64,000 nucleotides of DNA. Origin: Buddleja alternifolia (lineage: Eukaryota > Streptophyta > Magnoliopsida > Lamiales > Scrophulariaceae). Positions within the stretch are counted from its first letter, which is position 1. Each line of letters starts with the position of its first letter. Position numbers and translations under genes: made by a program. Where the stretch lies: assembly GCA_019426215.1 (NCBI GenBank), contig CM033402.1:18977104-19041103 (forward strand). The letters run 5' to 3'. Below are positions 22,698-35,169 of this stretch, in pieces. The notes beneath the pieces are model-generated. The model was not told the origin of the DNA, did not search any database, and was given only the letters and a program-made list of their open reading frames with translations.

Positions 22698-24291
22698 TGA
22701 CACGACAAAATCCTAGCAAGAGAACTAGGTCGCGTAAGTAGTAAAGTGGATTTCTAAGTTCGGGGTTATCGTATCCGCAGGGACAACTATAATCTAAGTA
22801 CCGAGACTACTATATTACTCAATTCTAAGTTAAATCGGTTGATAGAAAGGTTGATTAACTAATTAATAAATACTAGAAAATAAACTAAGGCAACGTCACA
22901 CCAAATAAAGGGAGGAAACAATAGAGAGAAGCGATCAAGGCACATGGTTCAACCAATTATGCATTTCGATTGTGATTTAGGTTCTATTGGATTATTAGAT
23001 TGATTTAGCTAAGGCGAAATTCCCTAACGTACGTACCACCCAATCTCTTGGCATAGCAACCCTACCCTTGGCAACGATTTCCTATATATCTCTATATGAA
23101 AACCCGATTAACGAGGACGCATTTAAGGTCTAGGAATTCCCCACGTGAATGGAAAGCCACCTAAAGAAACCGAGTATATCTCTAGTCGGTTTAACTATAG
23201 GGTATTCAATGTTTATATCTTCCCTAGGTTATTATCTCTCGATCTCTAACCTAGGCATTTTATCAAACACTTGGTGATCAAGCAAATGTAGCATTGAGAT
23301 CAAATATTGAATACATAGCTAAAACCAAAATTAATCCAATAAACACCAACAAATCAACAATCAAAATAACATAAATGGCCTATCCATAGCCTCAATCAAA
23401 CAAGTTTAGCTCATATTCATGTCAAAAGTGTAAATATAAATCATACAAGTCATAGGAGATTTGAACAAATTCAAGAAACAAATATGTAAAAACTCCCTAA
23501 TTCTTGTAGAGATGTGGATTCCTTGTTGAATTCTCCATGTTTTGACCTTTAATCTTCTCTTCTAAGCTCTCCCTCTCTCTATTTTCGTGTGGTTGCTGAT
23601 ATACAAGGTGAGTTTGGGTAAAAAAATGGCTAAAAGGGGTATTTATAGACCAACCCGCTGCCTCGAACGCCGCGGCATTCGCTTGTTGAACGCCGTGGTG
23701 GTCACCATTCTGTCTCGAACGCCGCGGCGTTGGATGGTGAACGCCGCGGCGTTCAATTTCTGCCTCTGACCAGTTTTGGTAAAATTTTCATAACTTTCTC
23801 TACCGATGTCGGAATAAGCTGATTCAAGTTGCTATAGAATTCTCAAACAAAGATCTACAACTCTCAAGAAGACACCAAATCCAAAATCAAACGTTAAAGA
23901 GGATACAATTGTCTCACAAGTCACTGAATGAGAAAACTCCATCGTAAGACGTCTCTTCCGATGACGTTTTCACCTCCTTCCTTACATATCGGATCTTTGT
24001 CTTCAACATAATAAATGTACCTTTGCCTCTTATCTTTCCATTGGTATAAGAAGTGTGTAATTTGGACATGGGTAGAGAAATCTATTCCATAAACTCTAGC
24101 ACTGCGCAGACAGTTTGTATCTTTATGCATGATTTACCTTCAATCCTTGTTCTTTTCCTCCAAATGTTATGTTATTCTATAAAATATGAGAAAACAAGGG
24201 TCAAAGTATCATATGTGATCAAATTATCAAGGAAACAATCAAAACTAAGTCGATAAACGGGGGGAAACTAGTGTAAAAATAACATATATCA
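22698..24291 (-). repeat. 5' LTR of the non-autonomous element (1594 bp)
   Basis: Partner of 18303-19863. It has 31 extra bases after 24021 (between GTACCT and TGTGTAATT) and about 20 substitutions, several of them C/G to T/A in the palindromes. Confidence 0.95.
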
Positions 24292-25778
24292 TAACTCCTC
24301 ATAATCTAACATTTGAATTTCACCTTGCAACCCTTTAACGATATTTGGGGTGAAATATATCTCGATTAAGGCATCTAGTGCACTTAATAAAATTCTAGAA
24401 TTAAATCTTGATATACGACCCCCACTTAGTGGGAAGATGCCATATACTAGGTTTAATACTTAATTTTATTAAGTTTAGTGGAGGGAAAGGATGCCTAGCA
24501 CACCTTACTAACTTAGTATTAATTTTTTGCTTGGGAGAATTCATGTTCTAAACATTTATCTAAGTCTCACTTTGCACATTATTCAATTTATATAGCGCAA
24601 ATTGATAACATACATGCTTCATACAACTAATGAACATGCATCGAAAGCAATAAATCAACACATATGTCCATGGGCTTTATCTAGAGGGCCAAAGCCAATG
24701 GGTCATCATTAAAAAGAAAAATAAGTCTAGCTATTCTTCGTGGGTTCCAAGCTCCTCTTCTTTTGGATTGATCTCCTCTTGAAAGGCCTATTCTATTTCT
24801 ATCTATTACATGAGATTATTTAACAACCTATACATAATTCTACAAATAAAATAAACGGGCTCAATTCCAGCCCTTACAACCCATAAAAGGAAATACAATC
24901 AAAAGAAATAACCTAAGCCCATGGACAATGTCACCATCATATAATACATGCTCGCGTAAAATAAAGCAATTATGTTGGTGATTATTTAATGAATAATTAG
25001 TCCAACTAATTAATTCCCTCAATAAAATTCCAATTTTTATTGATAATCATGACAATAAACCATTTAGTGAGAATCTCTAACTTAAATAAATAACTTAATT
25101 AAAAAATTCTCCAAGAACCATTAATTAATTATTTCACTTAAATTAATGTTATTCAAGAAAAATAATTTGGTCTTAATTTGATAAAATTAAATTACCAACC
25201 ATTGGCATATTTAATTTTAATTGATTAGGCCCAAAATTAATTTATTGAAGAGTCCATAATTTTAATTAAAACAATTTGGGCGTATTTAATTAAATCCGGG
25301 TCATCATCCTTTTGACCCACCCGAATAATTAAAATAGCCCAAAACCTATTTATTTAAAAAATTGGACCCGAGGAAAAATAACGCGACCCGTTAGGACCTG
25401 GGTCATGGACCCGAGCCCACGTGCGTTGGGCGCATGACACGACGTGTGTCGTGCGCCCAGCGCACGACTTGAGCTTGGCCGCGCGGCCAGGCGCCATGTG
25501 CCCAGCGCACAGCAATAGGGCCAAGCCCAGCGCACGACATCGTGCGCCCAGCGCGCAGACTGTACGCGTTGTTTTCACCGCGCTCGTCGTTGGGTTTTTC
25601 CGATCTAATTCTCACAAAAATCAATTTTTTCAATTCACAAGTCATCATACTACAACATGCATGAATTAAACGCAGAAAAATCATGGATTATCATCACGAA
25701 AAACATATTCAAAACATGTTTCAAAAAACGTAAAAAACACATAATCATGTAATCATTTAAATACAGAAATCAGAGATT
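24292..25778 (-). other. Copia leader, right part, with GC-rich palindrome cluster
   Basis: AT-rich leader between the nested element and the primer site. At 25385-25570 it turns GC-rich with stacked palindromes: a 9-bp stem/3-nt loop at 25448-25468, GGCCGCGCGGCC at 25477-25488 and an 8-bp stem at 25530-25547. Open frames across this cluster on both strands are low-complexity shadows and not genes. Confidence 0.7.
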
Positions 25779-25791
25779 GGCTCTGATACCA
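25779..25791 (-). other. Copia primer-binding site (tRNA-iMet)
   Basis: On minus it reads TGGTATCAGAGCC, the standard copia site complementary to the initiator Met tRNA 3' end. It is one base from the LTR end. Confidence 0.95.
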
Positions 25792-25792
25792 C

Positions 25793-27395
25793 TGTTGGGA
25801 AAAATTGCATAAAATCAAAAATGCAGCGGAAGTATAAAAGTTAAATTCCAGTGGCTCATCTCTATTTCTCGTATTTAAATTGGGTTTTACGAAATTAATT
25901 ACCGTTCTCGCGTATGTTGAAATCTGAACCAGCTTTGCAATCCTTTCTTGAACAGCAAATCAATCGCTGTCTCTAAATTTCCACGCTGGAGTCAAAAATG
26001 AAAATCTCCTTCTTCTTCAACTTGATGGACGGCTAGAGTGAGAGAGAAAGGGAGGAGAGTTTGACTTGGAGAGAATGTTTGTGTATTGATTGACTTAACC
26101 TTGTTATTTTTTCACTAAGTAGTATAGATATACTACAATAGAAAACAATAACCTAGGCTTCATAAGCCCAATATGTGGACGCCCACTTGTGGGCTTTTAA
26201 GCCTTCGGGCTTCGGTTATTAATTAATTAAATAATTAATATTATTTATCCAATAAATAAATTAATTAAATAATCAATTAAATTATTGTTAATATTATAAT
26301 TAAATTCCTCTAAGGAATTATTTCATTCATTAACTTAATTAATTAATAAAATTATCTAATAATTAATTAATTAATCTCGATATCCAATACCAAAAATTCT
26401 CTCAAGTCTTTTTTCTTGATTTTCTTTTTGCACTTCTTTTAAGCGCGACTCTTTAGGTTCGTCTCAAAAGGCAATTGGGAGGAAACCAAAAGGATGTGAG
26501 TAAAACCTAGCCAGGTACGTGGCTCACATCGTATCCCAATTGAGAATGAATGAACCGGATCATTCCAAATCATATACGCTGTGAATACAATACGTGTATA
26601 AACCTTTTATTCTTATATCACAATCAACTGAGAGTCATGGTTTTAGTCAAACTCACATGACTTGACCATATGCTTAGCTCATAATGAGTCGAGGTCATTT
26701 TATGCTTTGGCCAAAGACTTTTAACCTCACTCATTCATGACTGCATAGGATATTTAGCTCATTCACTTATGAGATAATAAATCTCATTTTGCTAATCAGT
26801 TAACAATGCTACTTGCCCATCAAGTCGCACTTTGAGGTCGATCCCACCAAAGGGTGAATTGGATCTAACTACTCTAATGACAGACTTGATGTCACAAGTA
26901 CATCTTCAACTCGATTCCTCAGGTCTAAGGTTCACGCGTACCTATCACAACTTATCAGTTTCATCATTGACTGTCAGTGAGTGAATGCCCATGTGATGAA
27001 ATTGATGCGAGTCGTATTCGAACATATTAGTCTAACTTATACGTCCATGACATAAGTTCCCACTATCATTCCCATAGTGTTCGACTGGCACTTTCGAAAC
27101 TTATATCATATAAGTCTTTGTTCTGTATTGATGTCCAGTCAAAAACTTTCTTAGACTTGCGAACCCTATTCGGAGAATAAGGATCAAACCCTTCTAGTGC
27201 CATTCTTCCTATCCCATAGGAAGTAGAAGGTTTACCTTATTATCAAGGACTTTACATTGTTTATTAACACCTTACAAATGCCTATAAGAAAACAACAAGA
27301 TAATGCCTTATATTATAAAAAGATATTGTTTAGTTACAAGTTAATGCCCTATAAATCTATCCTCTTTATGGCATTTGAGGGCATATACTCTAACA
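25793..27395 (-). repeat. 5' LTR of the copia element (1603 bp)
   Basis: The partner of 12367-13979, with ends TGTTGGGAAA...CTCTAACA in plus orientation. It abuts the SIRE RNase H coding sequence at 27396. Confidence 0.95.
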
Positions 27396-27859
27396 ATTCA
27401 GACGCAGATTTTGCAGTATGCAAAATAGATAGAAAGAGTACTAGTGGTACATGCCAATTTCTAGGTGATAGATTGATTTCGTGGCATAGTAAGAAACAAC
27501 AATCCATAGCGACTTCTACCACTGAGGCAGAGTATGTAGCTGTTGGAAGCTGTTGTGCACAAATCCTTTGGATGAGGCAACAACTTAGAGATTATGGAAC
27601 AATCTTAGGTCCTACCCCAATCCATTGTGATAACCAAAGCGCCTTAGCTATGACCCAAAACCCAGTCCTTCATTCTAGAACTAAACACATTGACATTCGC
27701 TACCATTTCTTGCGTGACCATGTTCAAAAGAAAGATATCTCAATGCATTTCATTGGAACTGACAAACAATTGGCAGATATCTTCAACAAAGCGCTCAATG
27801 AACAAATTTTTCTCACTTTGAGAAGTGAATTAGGTATGATTGATTTAAACGCTTAATCA
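27396..27859 (+). pseudogene. SIRE-type copia RNase H (C-terminal pol fragment)
   Basis: The frame opens inside the preceding LTR, but homology begins at 27398 (SDADFAVCKIDRKSTSGTC). Motifs are STTEAEYVAVGSCCAQ (catalytic Glu), HCDNQSALAM (catalytic Asp) and DKQLADIFNKAL near the end, with a stop after LNA. The SC(C)AQILW and NPVLHSRTKHIDI words fit the SIRE/Maximus lineage. The front of pol, including RT and integrase, was lost where the copia at 12367-27395 sits. It degrades RNA in RNA-DNA hybrids in an intact element. Confidence 0.9.
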
Positions 27860-28699
27860 TAAAACATCATATCTTTCATAGGCATATAATTTAGGTAGAT
27901 TCCATTTTATTATTATGTCTAAAGCGATTTCAAATTGAAAAGAGTTATCAATTTTAGGGGAAACTTTAAAATTGTATTTATTCCAACCAATAAGCGTCTA
28001 TGATCAAAAATTGATTTTCAACAATTCCATGCATTGATCATTAGCGTTTATCCTTTATGCAAGACAAAATCAATCTCTAATAAAATTAAATAAATATATC
28101 TTTTAAAAGCGATTGAATTTTATTAAAAGACTTCATCGTTAAGAATATTCCCACTTAAACGCTAAGAAACTTTCTCTAAAAATCATGCATTGTTTTCATC
28201 ACTTAAAGGTAGCGTGTGGATAAGTCCAAAAAGATAAGATTTGACAACTGCCCATGCGCTCCTATCAAATCAAACTGACGATTAATGATTCCTATCTAAA
28301 ATAGGCAGTTCAATAAATGCATGTGTCTGGGTACGTGTCAGTGTACCATTAGGCGCGTGCAACTCACGATGAATATTTTCAAAATCTCAAACGTTTTCGA
28401 AAAGTAACGTGGACTCCAAAATTTTATATTTCACAACAGTTAACCAAATTTATCGCGCTTTTTTATATCCGTCTTTATTATTAAACGGCTCAACTTTAAT
28501 GTTTTCTTTCCCAAGTTAATTACTTGACGCGTGGCATTTATCTAAGCTATTGAGGAGTTACTTTTTGTCTTCTATTTAAACCTTTCAAATTTTTACAGAA
28601 AAACTTTATAACTTTCACATTCTCTACTGTAAAAAAATTCTCTCAAGGCAAAAAGGGTTTCATCTAAAAACTCTCTCAAAAAGCTTCAATCTTTCATCA
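27860..28699 (+). promoter_or_regulatory. SIRE spacer with promoter-like sequence for the accessory gene
   Basis: About 840 bp without ORF between RNase H and the accessory ATG. CTATTTAAACC at 28572-28582 is a TATA-like box. About 90-100 bp further, a leader rich in CTCTCAAAAAG ends in ATCAATGGC, a good plant start context, with the ATG at 28700. This suggests that the downstream gene has its own promoter and is not read from pol. Confidence 0.5.
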
Positions 28700-29682
28700 A
28701 TGGCACCACCAAAGTCTTCGAAATCTGCTGCCGGAAAATCTGCTAAGTCCAAAACTGAGAAGGAAGTAACAGTGAATGCCGGATTTCTAGTAAACTAGGA
28801 TTATCTCTTTAACACCCAAAACTTCCCTTTGAGAACCATTCTTCCTCTAGTTGAAGAATCGGGACTGAAAACCATGTTGACTTCCCATGCTTCAATCCAT
28901 GAAGAAGAATCTCTTTTCTTCTCTAAAAATGTTGTATTTCTGACGACAGGAACTCTATTACCTCCTCATTTCCTTTTGCCAAAGAAACTTTCATTCTTAC
29001 TCCCCAACTTCTGTCCATTTTACTGCAACTGCCCACTCATGGTGGAGAAGTTGAAGACGTGAACCTTGGAGACGCCACGAGGTCTGGGATCTGATCAAGA
29101 AGGATGATATTGACACAGCATACGCATCAAATTTTAAAAAGAATGACATGAAGGGCAAATATGTCATTCTGGCTGATATCTGTGCAAAGATGATCGAGTG
29201 CAGAAAAGGAAGTTTTGATAAGATCACCAATATACAGTACAAGATGATGGTCGCTATTTTGACAAAGTTAAAAGTTAATTGGGCAAATACGTTTTCAATC
29301 GCTTTAAGTCAGCGATTGAACAAACGATTAATCCTAGACCATACGGGATTGTGTTAACTCTTCTTTTAAGCGCTAGTAGTTACGTTAATATCACAGGTAA
29401 AAAGGTTCCAGCGCTTAAGTTCTACGAGAAGAAAATGAATTGCCAAACTGCTAAAACACAAGTGACGGGGAGGTGCAGCGGTTCCCAAAGAGGAACGTGA
29501 GCGACTTCGTGCTAAAGGAGTTATTCATAGTGATGATGAGGATCAAGTGACATCATCTTCATCATCATCATAAGAGGAAGTGGTGGTTAAGCGACCTAAA
29601 AGAAAGATCCTCTTGAAAGTCGCTGAGCCATCCAAGCCAGCCAAGAAGCAGAAGAAGAAGGAGATCAAGAAAAAGCAGAAGT
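28700..29682 (+). pseudogene. SIRE accessory gene, 5' part (interrupted by second SIRE)
   Basis: The ATG at 28700 opens a Lys/Ser-rich N-terminus (MAPPKSSKSAAGKSAKSK). An in-frame TAG (28797) replaces one codon before DYLFNTQNF. The globular part continues in shifting frames: FFSKNVVF, KGKYVILADICAKMIECRKG, YKMMVAILTKLKVNW, and SYVNITGKKVPALKFYEKKM. This layout resembles the plant putative transposon/retroelement accessory-protein family. After it comes a Ser-rich acidic stretch and KPAKKQKKKEIKKKQK, where the second SIRE is inserted (29683). It continues at 38212. Position between RNase H and 3' LTR equals the env-like ORF of SIRE elements, but I see no signal peptide or membrane segment. 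Confidence 0.7.
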
Positions 29683-30851
29683 TGATGGTCCCAAGTGGTA
29701 TACGAAAGGTTCTAGAAAAGGGGGGGATTGAATAGACCATGAAGTCTTTTTCAACTTCAAAAATTTTGTATCACTTTTAATGATTTGAATGCTTAGAGAG
29801 TTAAGCGCTAGGTCAGGCGCTACAATAAAGATAACTTATAGTGATTTTAGCAATTTACCAAAGTAGGGTAAAGCTTTGATCGCTTAATCAGGGTTAGCAT
29901 AGCGAAAATGATTTTAAAGCTTTAGCGTTCGTTTTGGTCAAATAGTCGCTAAACAGTTTTACTTGTCTTTTTCAGAATAAATGATAGAATATAAAGTAAG
30001 ACAATAAAACAGTAAATAACACAAGAATTTGTAAGGTTCACTGGGTGGTGTAACATCTTTCTTCTCCTTGAACACTTGGAGGAATTCCACTAAATTGATT
30101 ATCGAAGGATCACACAGAGGCTTCTACAAAATAGAGGGGATGATGATCTTGGGCTCCTTGATCACACAGACTTCAGCACCAATGAAGATCTTCACCAACA
30201 AGCTTCTCTCACTCAGAAATACTGCTTGTAAAGTCAACAACTTCTTCACAAAGACGGAGGAGGTTGAGGATTTTGATCATGGGTTTGTTTGATTTTAGGA
30301 AGTTCAAACAACTTAGAATATCTCAATAATAGTGTATGGTTCTTCTTTGAAGATGTTTGAGATATCTATGACTGTCTGGAATGTATGTAAAAAGCTTGGA
30401 AGGATTTTTGGCTATGGAGTTTCTAAGCTTTTTGGCCGTTGGAAATAAATGCCCGTTAAATGATTGCATTTAAGTTCTTAGTGACTTCAAAATTTATTTC
30501 AGGTGAATCTGATCTTCTTGATCGCTTAACTGCTTTGAGCGCTTGATTCATACAGCCTGAAACAGTCCATAGCGATTCGCAGTCGCTTAAGAAAAAATCA
30601 TCATCTTCGCTTGACTTCAAACGCTGATCTTCAACTTCATCTCTGACAGACTCACCTAGAATTCTATCAGTGACTTGGCATCTATTACTTAGTCGAAAAT
30701 CTACAACGATAACATTTACAAGCATATTCTAGAAATTACAACTCGATAATTAGTTAAAGACTTAAAACATATTCTAAGAAAATATAAGATTACATACTAA
30801 CATAAAACCTATCTTGTCATCATCAAAACATCTAACATGAAATTCCTAACA
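29683..30851 (-). repeat. 3' LTR of the second SIRE, internally deleted
   Basis: Aligns with both ends of 36705-38211. The segment corresponding to about 37475-37785 is absent after AAGCTTTTTG (near 30433). Ends are TGATGGTCC...TTCCTAACA in plus orientation. Confidence 0.9.
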
Positions 30852-30869
30852 ATTACCCCCTTTTTGATG
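30852..30869 (-). other. Polypurine tract of the second SIRE
   Basis: On minus it reads CATCAAAAAGGGGGTAAT, directly before the LTR start TGTTAGG. Confidence 0.85.
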
Positions 30870-31180
30870 ATGTCAAGACCTTGACTCTTTTATAATCCAA
30901 GAGCTAGAAAAAGATTGACAAAGATTGTAAGTTAGCATTTAAACAGTTAGAGTGTTAGCTATAAGTTAGTACATTATAACGAGAAATAAGATGTTTCTGC
31001 CAAAACTCATTCATTCATATATATCAATGTAAGTACAATCAGTTAGATACAACAAAACCATACATAAGGAAACTTTTAAAGCAATAAGAAAAAGTAAGTA
31101 ATGAATATCTAGCGCTTTCGCTTAGTTCCTAAAGAAGAATGGGGTTCCGTAGCGTCTTGTTGCTCTTGTTTGAACATTTG

Positions 31181-34100
31181 TTAAGCAAACTTCCACAAAA
31201 CGTTATTAGCGTCTACCATTCGCCTATGCGTTTCATTTGCATATTGAACTCGCATTCCTTCAGCCAATTCTTCAAAGCAATTGAGGCGCTTGTGCCAAAT
31301 AGTTGGATCAACTCCTAGATCACATAACAGGTCTTCAAATATTTCAAAAGTTTGAGTGATCGGAGCTCGATTTCTTAGCACATACTTAGGAATGTAAGTA
31401 GCAAATGGCGGAATATCCAATTCTTCTAAGAGATCAATTGGGAAGTCTGGGATAGGGAAACCTTTATAAAAGCGTGTCTTTCGCTTTCTAAGGACTGCCT
31501 GCTGGATGGATGAAATGATTTGTTGAAGCTCATTCCAGCGAGTGTCTTCAAGACTTAGGGAGCTCGTGGACACTTGACCTTTTCCCTTCTTTTCCCCCTT
31601 CTTGACATCATCAATAGAAGTCATGAGGTCATCTATATCTCGTCGCAATAGCTTAACCTTTTCAACAAGTAGCGTGACTTGTTCAACGATACTTTGAGCA
31701 ACTGTGTTGGAAACATTATGACGCTCAGTATCTGCAGAAGTTGTCTGGGCTAAGTTATTATTGAACTCTTCCGATAATCTAGAAATAAGGGGCACCATCT
31801 TATCAAGAACTTTGTTAGCACACTGAGTCGCTTGAGTCCTCAAATTAGTGACTCGATGGCTTTCCAAGACTAGAATAATTTCTTGAGATGATTCAGTGAA
31901 ACGAGAGCATGAACCCTGAATATCAACCAGAGAGTGCATTACTACTTGCTTAAACTCCTTAGCTTCAGGATCGTTGTCTGAATCTGAGTCCGAAGAAGGA
32001 GACAAACGCTCCGGGGATGAGCGTGAGATTGCAGCCTTACTCTTAGATTTATCTGTTATCAAAGGCTCTTCTGGTTCTTCATTAGCAATCTCGTCCTGAA
32101 CTTCTTGAATCGCTTGCTCAACAGATTCAGTTGCAGGATCAATCTCTACAACTTGAATAAAAATTGGAACCTCAACTGCTGGAGTGCTAGGAGCAACATC
32201 TTGCATATCAGCATCTGTGGTTTGAGCGATTTCCACAGCAGGATCTTGTTCCACTTCCATCTCAACTATCTCTACCTGAGCAAAAGGTTTCTCAACAGCA
32301 ATGACCCAGAGTGGGCCAATCTCTTTCATCACATGCCTTGGACTTAGGATGTTGGTCTGCGGAATGTAAAATACAGCGTCTCCGTGCTCTTCAATGCTAA
32401 GTACAAATTGCACATCTTCTGGCAGATCAACTCTTGAAATATAAGAATTGTAGAAGTCCAATATAAACGACATCAGCGCTTGGTCAGCGTCTTGGTCTAT
32501 TGGCCTGATTAGCGAAATCATCTTGGCCACTTGAATGTTCTGCTCACACATTAAGACAAGGTGAAGATTATAGCCTCTGAAGTTATTTTGGCTAAAATAT
32601 TCATTGAAGGTAATGTCCAGTGATTGTGCATTTTCTACAATCGCTCTCCTATCTCTGAAAAATTCTGTAAACTTAGCATGGTCATTGTCCAGTCTCATGT
32701 GAGCTTCACTTTGTCTTGGCGAAATTGATCGCTTACTGGTGGAGGCATCTTCATTTAGATTGGGAAAGATACGCTGTACAAAATCTTGAGTCAGATGATA
32801 AACATAGCGTCCTCCCTGAGCGACTAAGACTAAACGCTACCTAATATAGCGTTCTATCGACTATCTGTAATAAGGCAAACCGCTAATATTCCCCACCAAA
32901 TTTTTGCGCTGCTCGAGTAGAAACACAGTAAAACCTCTGCGTCTGTATTCCACTCCGAATTCAAAAAAGAAGGGATATCTCATAAGCTCTTCTAGCGTGT
33001 AGAAATGTAGCACAAATTCTTCAGCCCATCTTTCAGTATCCATCATCCACCGCCTGCCAAGCTTTACAGCCTTTTTCTTATCTGTTCTAGTGGCAAGATA
33101 CTTCTCAAATTGTTCCACTTCTTCATCATAGTCATCTGCCCATAATATAGCCAGATACTCGTAGGCTTCATCTTCTATCTAAGAATTGATAGGATTAGGA
33201 CGCTCAGCGACGACTGGTCCTTTTCCTTTCCACAATTTAAGAGGCTTTGGGGACAGAGCATTCTGAGGAGAATGAACAATCTTAGGCAGAGCAGAGTATC
33301 CAATTCTGTTAAGAATTTTTTCATCGGGGTTCTTCAACCAATCACCTATGTGAGGATTTTTGATGACGATTTTATTCTGGCGTAAAGGATAAAAAGATTC
33401 TGCATAATGACCAGTAAAATTGAAACGTTTTTTTGTCAAATTCTGTCATGTTGATCGCTGGTCATCGAATGTATTCTAGCCGTGATTGAAGACGCTCAAG
33501 CGAGTGAAGACCGAAATCAGCGAATCTCTCGAAGAAACCAAACTTGTAAGTGTTAGAGATAGCAGGGTTGTGCAGAGTATCCTGGAAAGCAATTTCCATT
33601 TCAACCAATTGCCTAGTGTCACTTTCTCTAGCAGCATAGTAGAATTCAACATCTGCATTATATCCACTGGGAAATAAGTTGATGACACGAAGAGAAGGTC
33701 CGGTTGGAGTGGGAACAATGGCAATCGCTTTAGTTGGGATGGGGGCCACTTTTATCGACCGCTCAGCATGAATAGTCGCTTCATGAGCTGGTGAGATTTC
33801 AGCGTCAGGAAGGACTTGATCAATTTCCTTCGCAATATCCACAACTGTTGTCATATCCACAACCAATTCCACATTGACCTTGGGAGGTGGAGGTGCATCA
33901 GCGTCTGGGCAGTTTGAGCTGATACATGCAAGTGTTTGAGACAAAGAAAAAAGAGATTTCTACTAAGTAGAAATTCGAGATAAACAGACATAAACGCTTA
34001 CCCTGAGGACTTTCTTCGACTGTACTAGCCGCTTGATCTAAAGGAACCTTAGTCGCCATAGCCTCAGGATCCGGGATTACTTCATCATCTTCAAGATTGA

Positions 34101-34790
34101 GGAATGAAGTAAGGGGATCAGCACGAATAGGAATATTGAATCCTTCTGATAAATTCAGTGTATATTGGATTTTATATTCGCTAAAGGATGAAAACAATTT
34201 ATCCTAGTGTTAAAAAGAAAAACATAGGAAAGGATAAAATACGTTGTCTAAGACAACTACTTACATTAATAATCACCAAGCTCTATTGAGAGAGCACCAG
34301 TACAGAGGGAGAAGGAGGAGAATCACCAGATGATTCTCCGAGCGCTGGCTCAGATGGAACGCTAATGGATCCTTTTGGAGTGGACCAAGGGATACGCTTG
34401 CGTGCTAACGACACTTCTTCTTCTTCTTCTTCTTCGTCTCGAACCATGATAAAAGCTGGAGGGGGAGAGGGCGATTTAGGAGGAGGAGAGGGAGATTTCT
34501 TCTTTTTGGTCTTCTTCTTCTTCTTCTTCTTCTTCTGCTTCTTGGCTGGCTTGGCTGGCTCAGCGACTTTGACAGTGATTTTCCATTTCGATCGCTTAAC
34601 CACCACTTTCTCTTCTGATGACGATGATGATGAAGTCGATGATGCTTGCTCCTCATCATCACTATCATCACCAAGACTGATTTGTGTCGCTTGTTGGGCA
34701 AGATCTCCAACACCTACATCATCAACAATAACCTTGCTCGGTTTGTTGGTTAGCATCATCAAACACAACATGAATGGATTCTTCAACCTT
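31181..34790 (-). pseudogene. SIRE accessory gene (central and 3' part) with two short introns
   Basis: Homologous to 38212-41082 on plus. From 34786 the frame is acidic/Ser-rich, then has a long Lys run and SPSPPPKSPSPPP. Two introns are inferred: 34181-34264 (GTAAGT...TTTAG, 84 bp) and 33919-34001 (GTAAGC...ATCAG, 83 bp). They lie at the same places as the 82- and 80-bp introns of the plus copy. The last open part, 505 codons at 31181-32698, contains NIQVAKMISLIRP, ILDFYNSYISRVDLPEDV and PLWVIAVEKP, then an acidic linker and a predicted coiled coil (EQVTLLVEKVKLLRRDIDDL). Stops and a shift near 32760-33440 break it. Function unknown. Confidence 0.65.
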
Positions 34791-35012
34791 CGATTTGATC
34801 TTATTTAGGATGCGAAAAAAAATTTCATTCTTGGCATAGCCTAGAAAGATTCCCTCATCCGCCTTAGGATCAAATGTCTTTAGACTTTGGGATCTATTGT
34901 TATTAATGAAACTTTTTGAACCAAATACATGAAAATACGAAATGCTAGGGTTACGTCCCTTCCACAACTCATATGGAGTCTTTTCACCAAATAGTCCGGT
35001 TACCTCAGTCAC
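34740..35012 (-). pseudogene. Copia integrase C-terminal fragment
   Basis: Reads KTPYELWKGRNPSISYFHVFG and KADEGIFLGYA, the region just after the copia integrase core. On its left it is fused to the middle of the accessory gene; on its right it is joined to gag sequence. This fragment is bounded by two internal deletions. Confidence 0.85.
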
Positions 35013-35169
35013 ATTATATAGCTTTCTTGATGCTTCCGATAATGATGAGACAAGTTACACTGATTTGGCAAGTCTGGCGATCAATTCAGCTTCTCTTGAC
35101 TATTATATCAATATCACTTTTTAGCTAGATAATTTCACTCTCAAGCGATTGATTCTTCTCAATGCATTA

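Larger units (their letters stand above)
18303..24291 (-). mobile_element. Young non-autonomous tRNA-Asp-primed LTR element (LARD-like), 5989 bp
   Basis: LTRs at 18303-19863 and 22698-24291 differ at about 20 positions by eye plus one 31-bp indel. The flanking 5-mers tcact (18298-18302) and taact (24292-24296) match 4 of 5. It has a primer site, a polypurine tract and one 384-codon ORF, but no gag, RT or integrase domain. Its primer-site/LTR junction is identical to that of the Athila-like element at 63559-63590 over about 32 bases, and it shares other blocks with it, so that family is the likely helper. Confidence 0.9.
12367..27395 (-). mobile_element. Ty1/copia retrotransposon with ~1.6-kb LTRs, carrying a nested element
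   Basis: LTRs are at 12367-13979 (3') and 25793-27395 (5'). The tRNA-iMet primer site is at 25779-25791 and the polypurine tract at 13980-13994. Gag and pol run leftward from 17941 to 13995. The leader is interrupted by the element at 18303-24291. The LTR copies differ at many sites by eye, so the insertion is old. Its flanks (agatg left, attca right) do not match: a deletion or ectopic recombination removed host sequence. Confidence 0.9.

Noticed and set aside
25350..25684. Open frames on both strands in GC-rich DNA
   Set aside because: They are low-complexity translations of the palindrome cluster in an untranslated leader.
34365..34808. Plus-strand frame with long Ser and Phe runs
   Set aside because: It is the antisense shadow of the Glu/Ser/Lys-rich accessory gene on minus.
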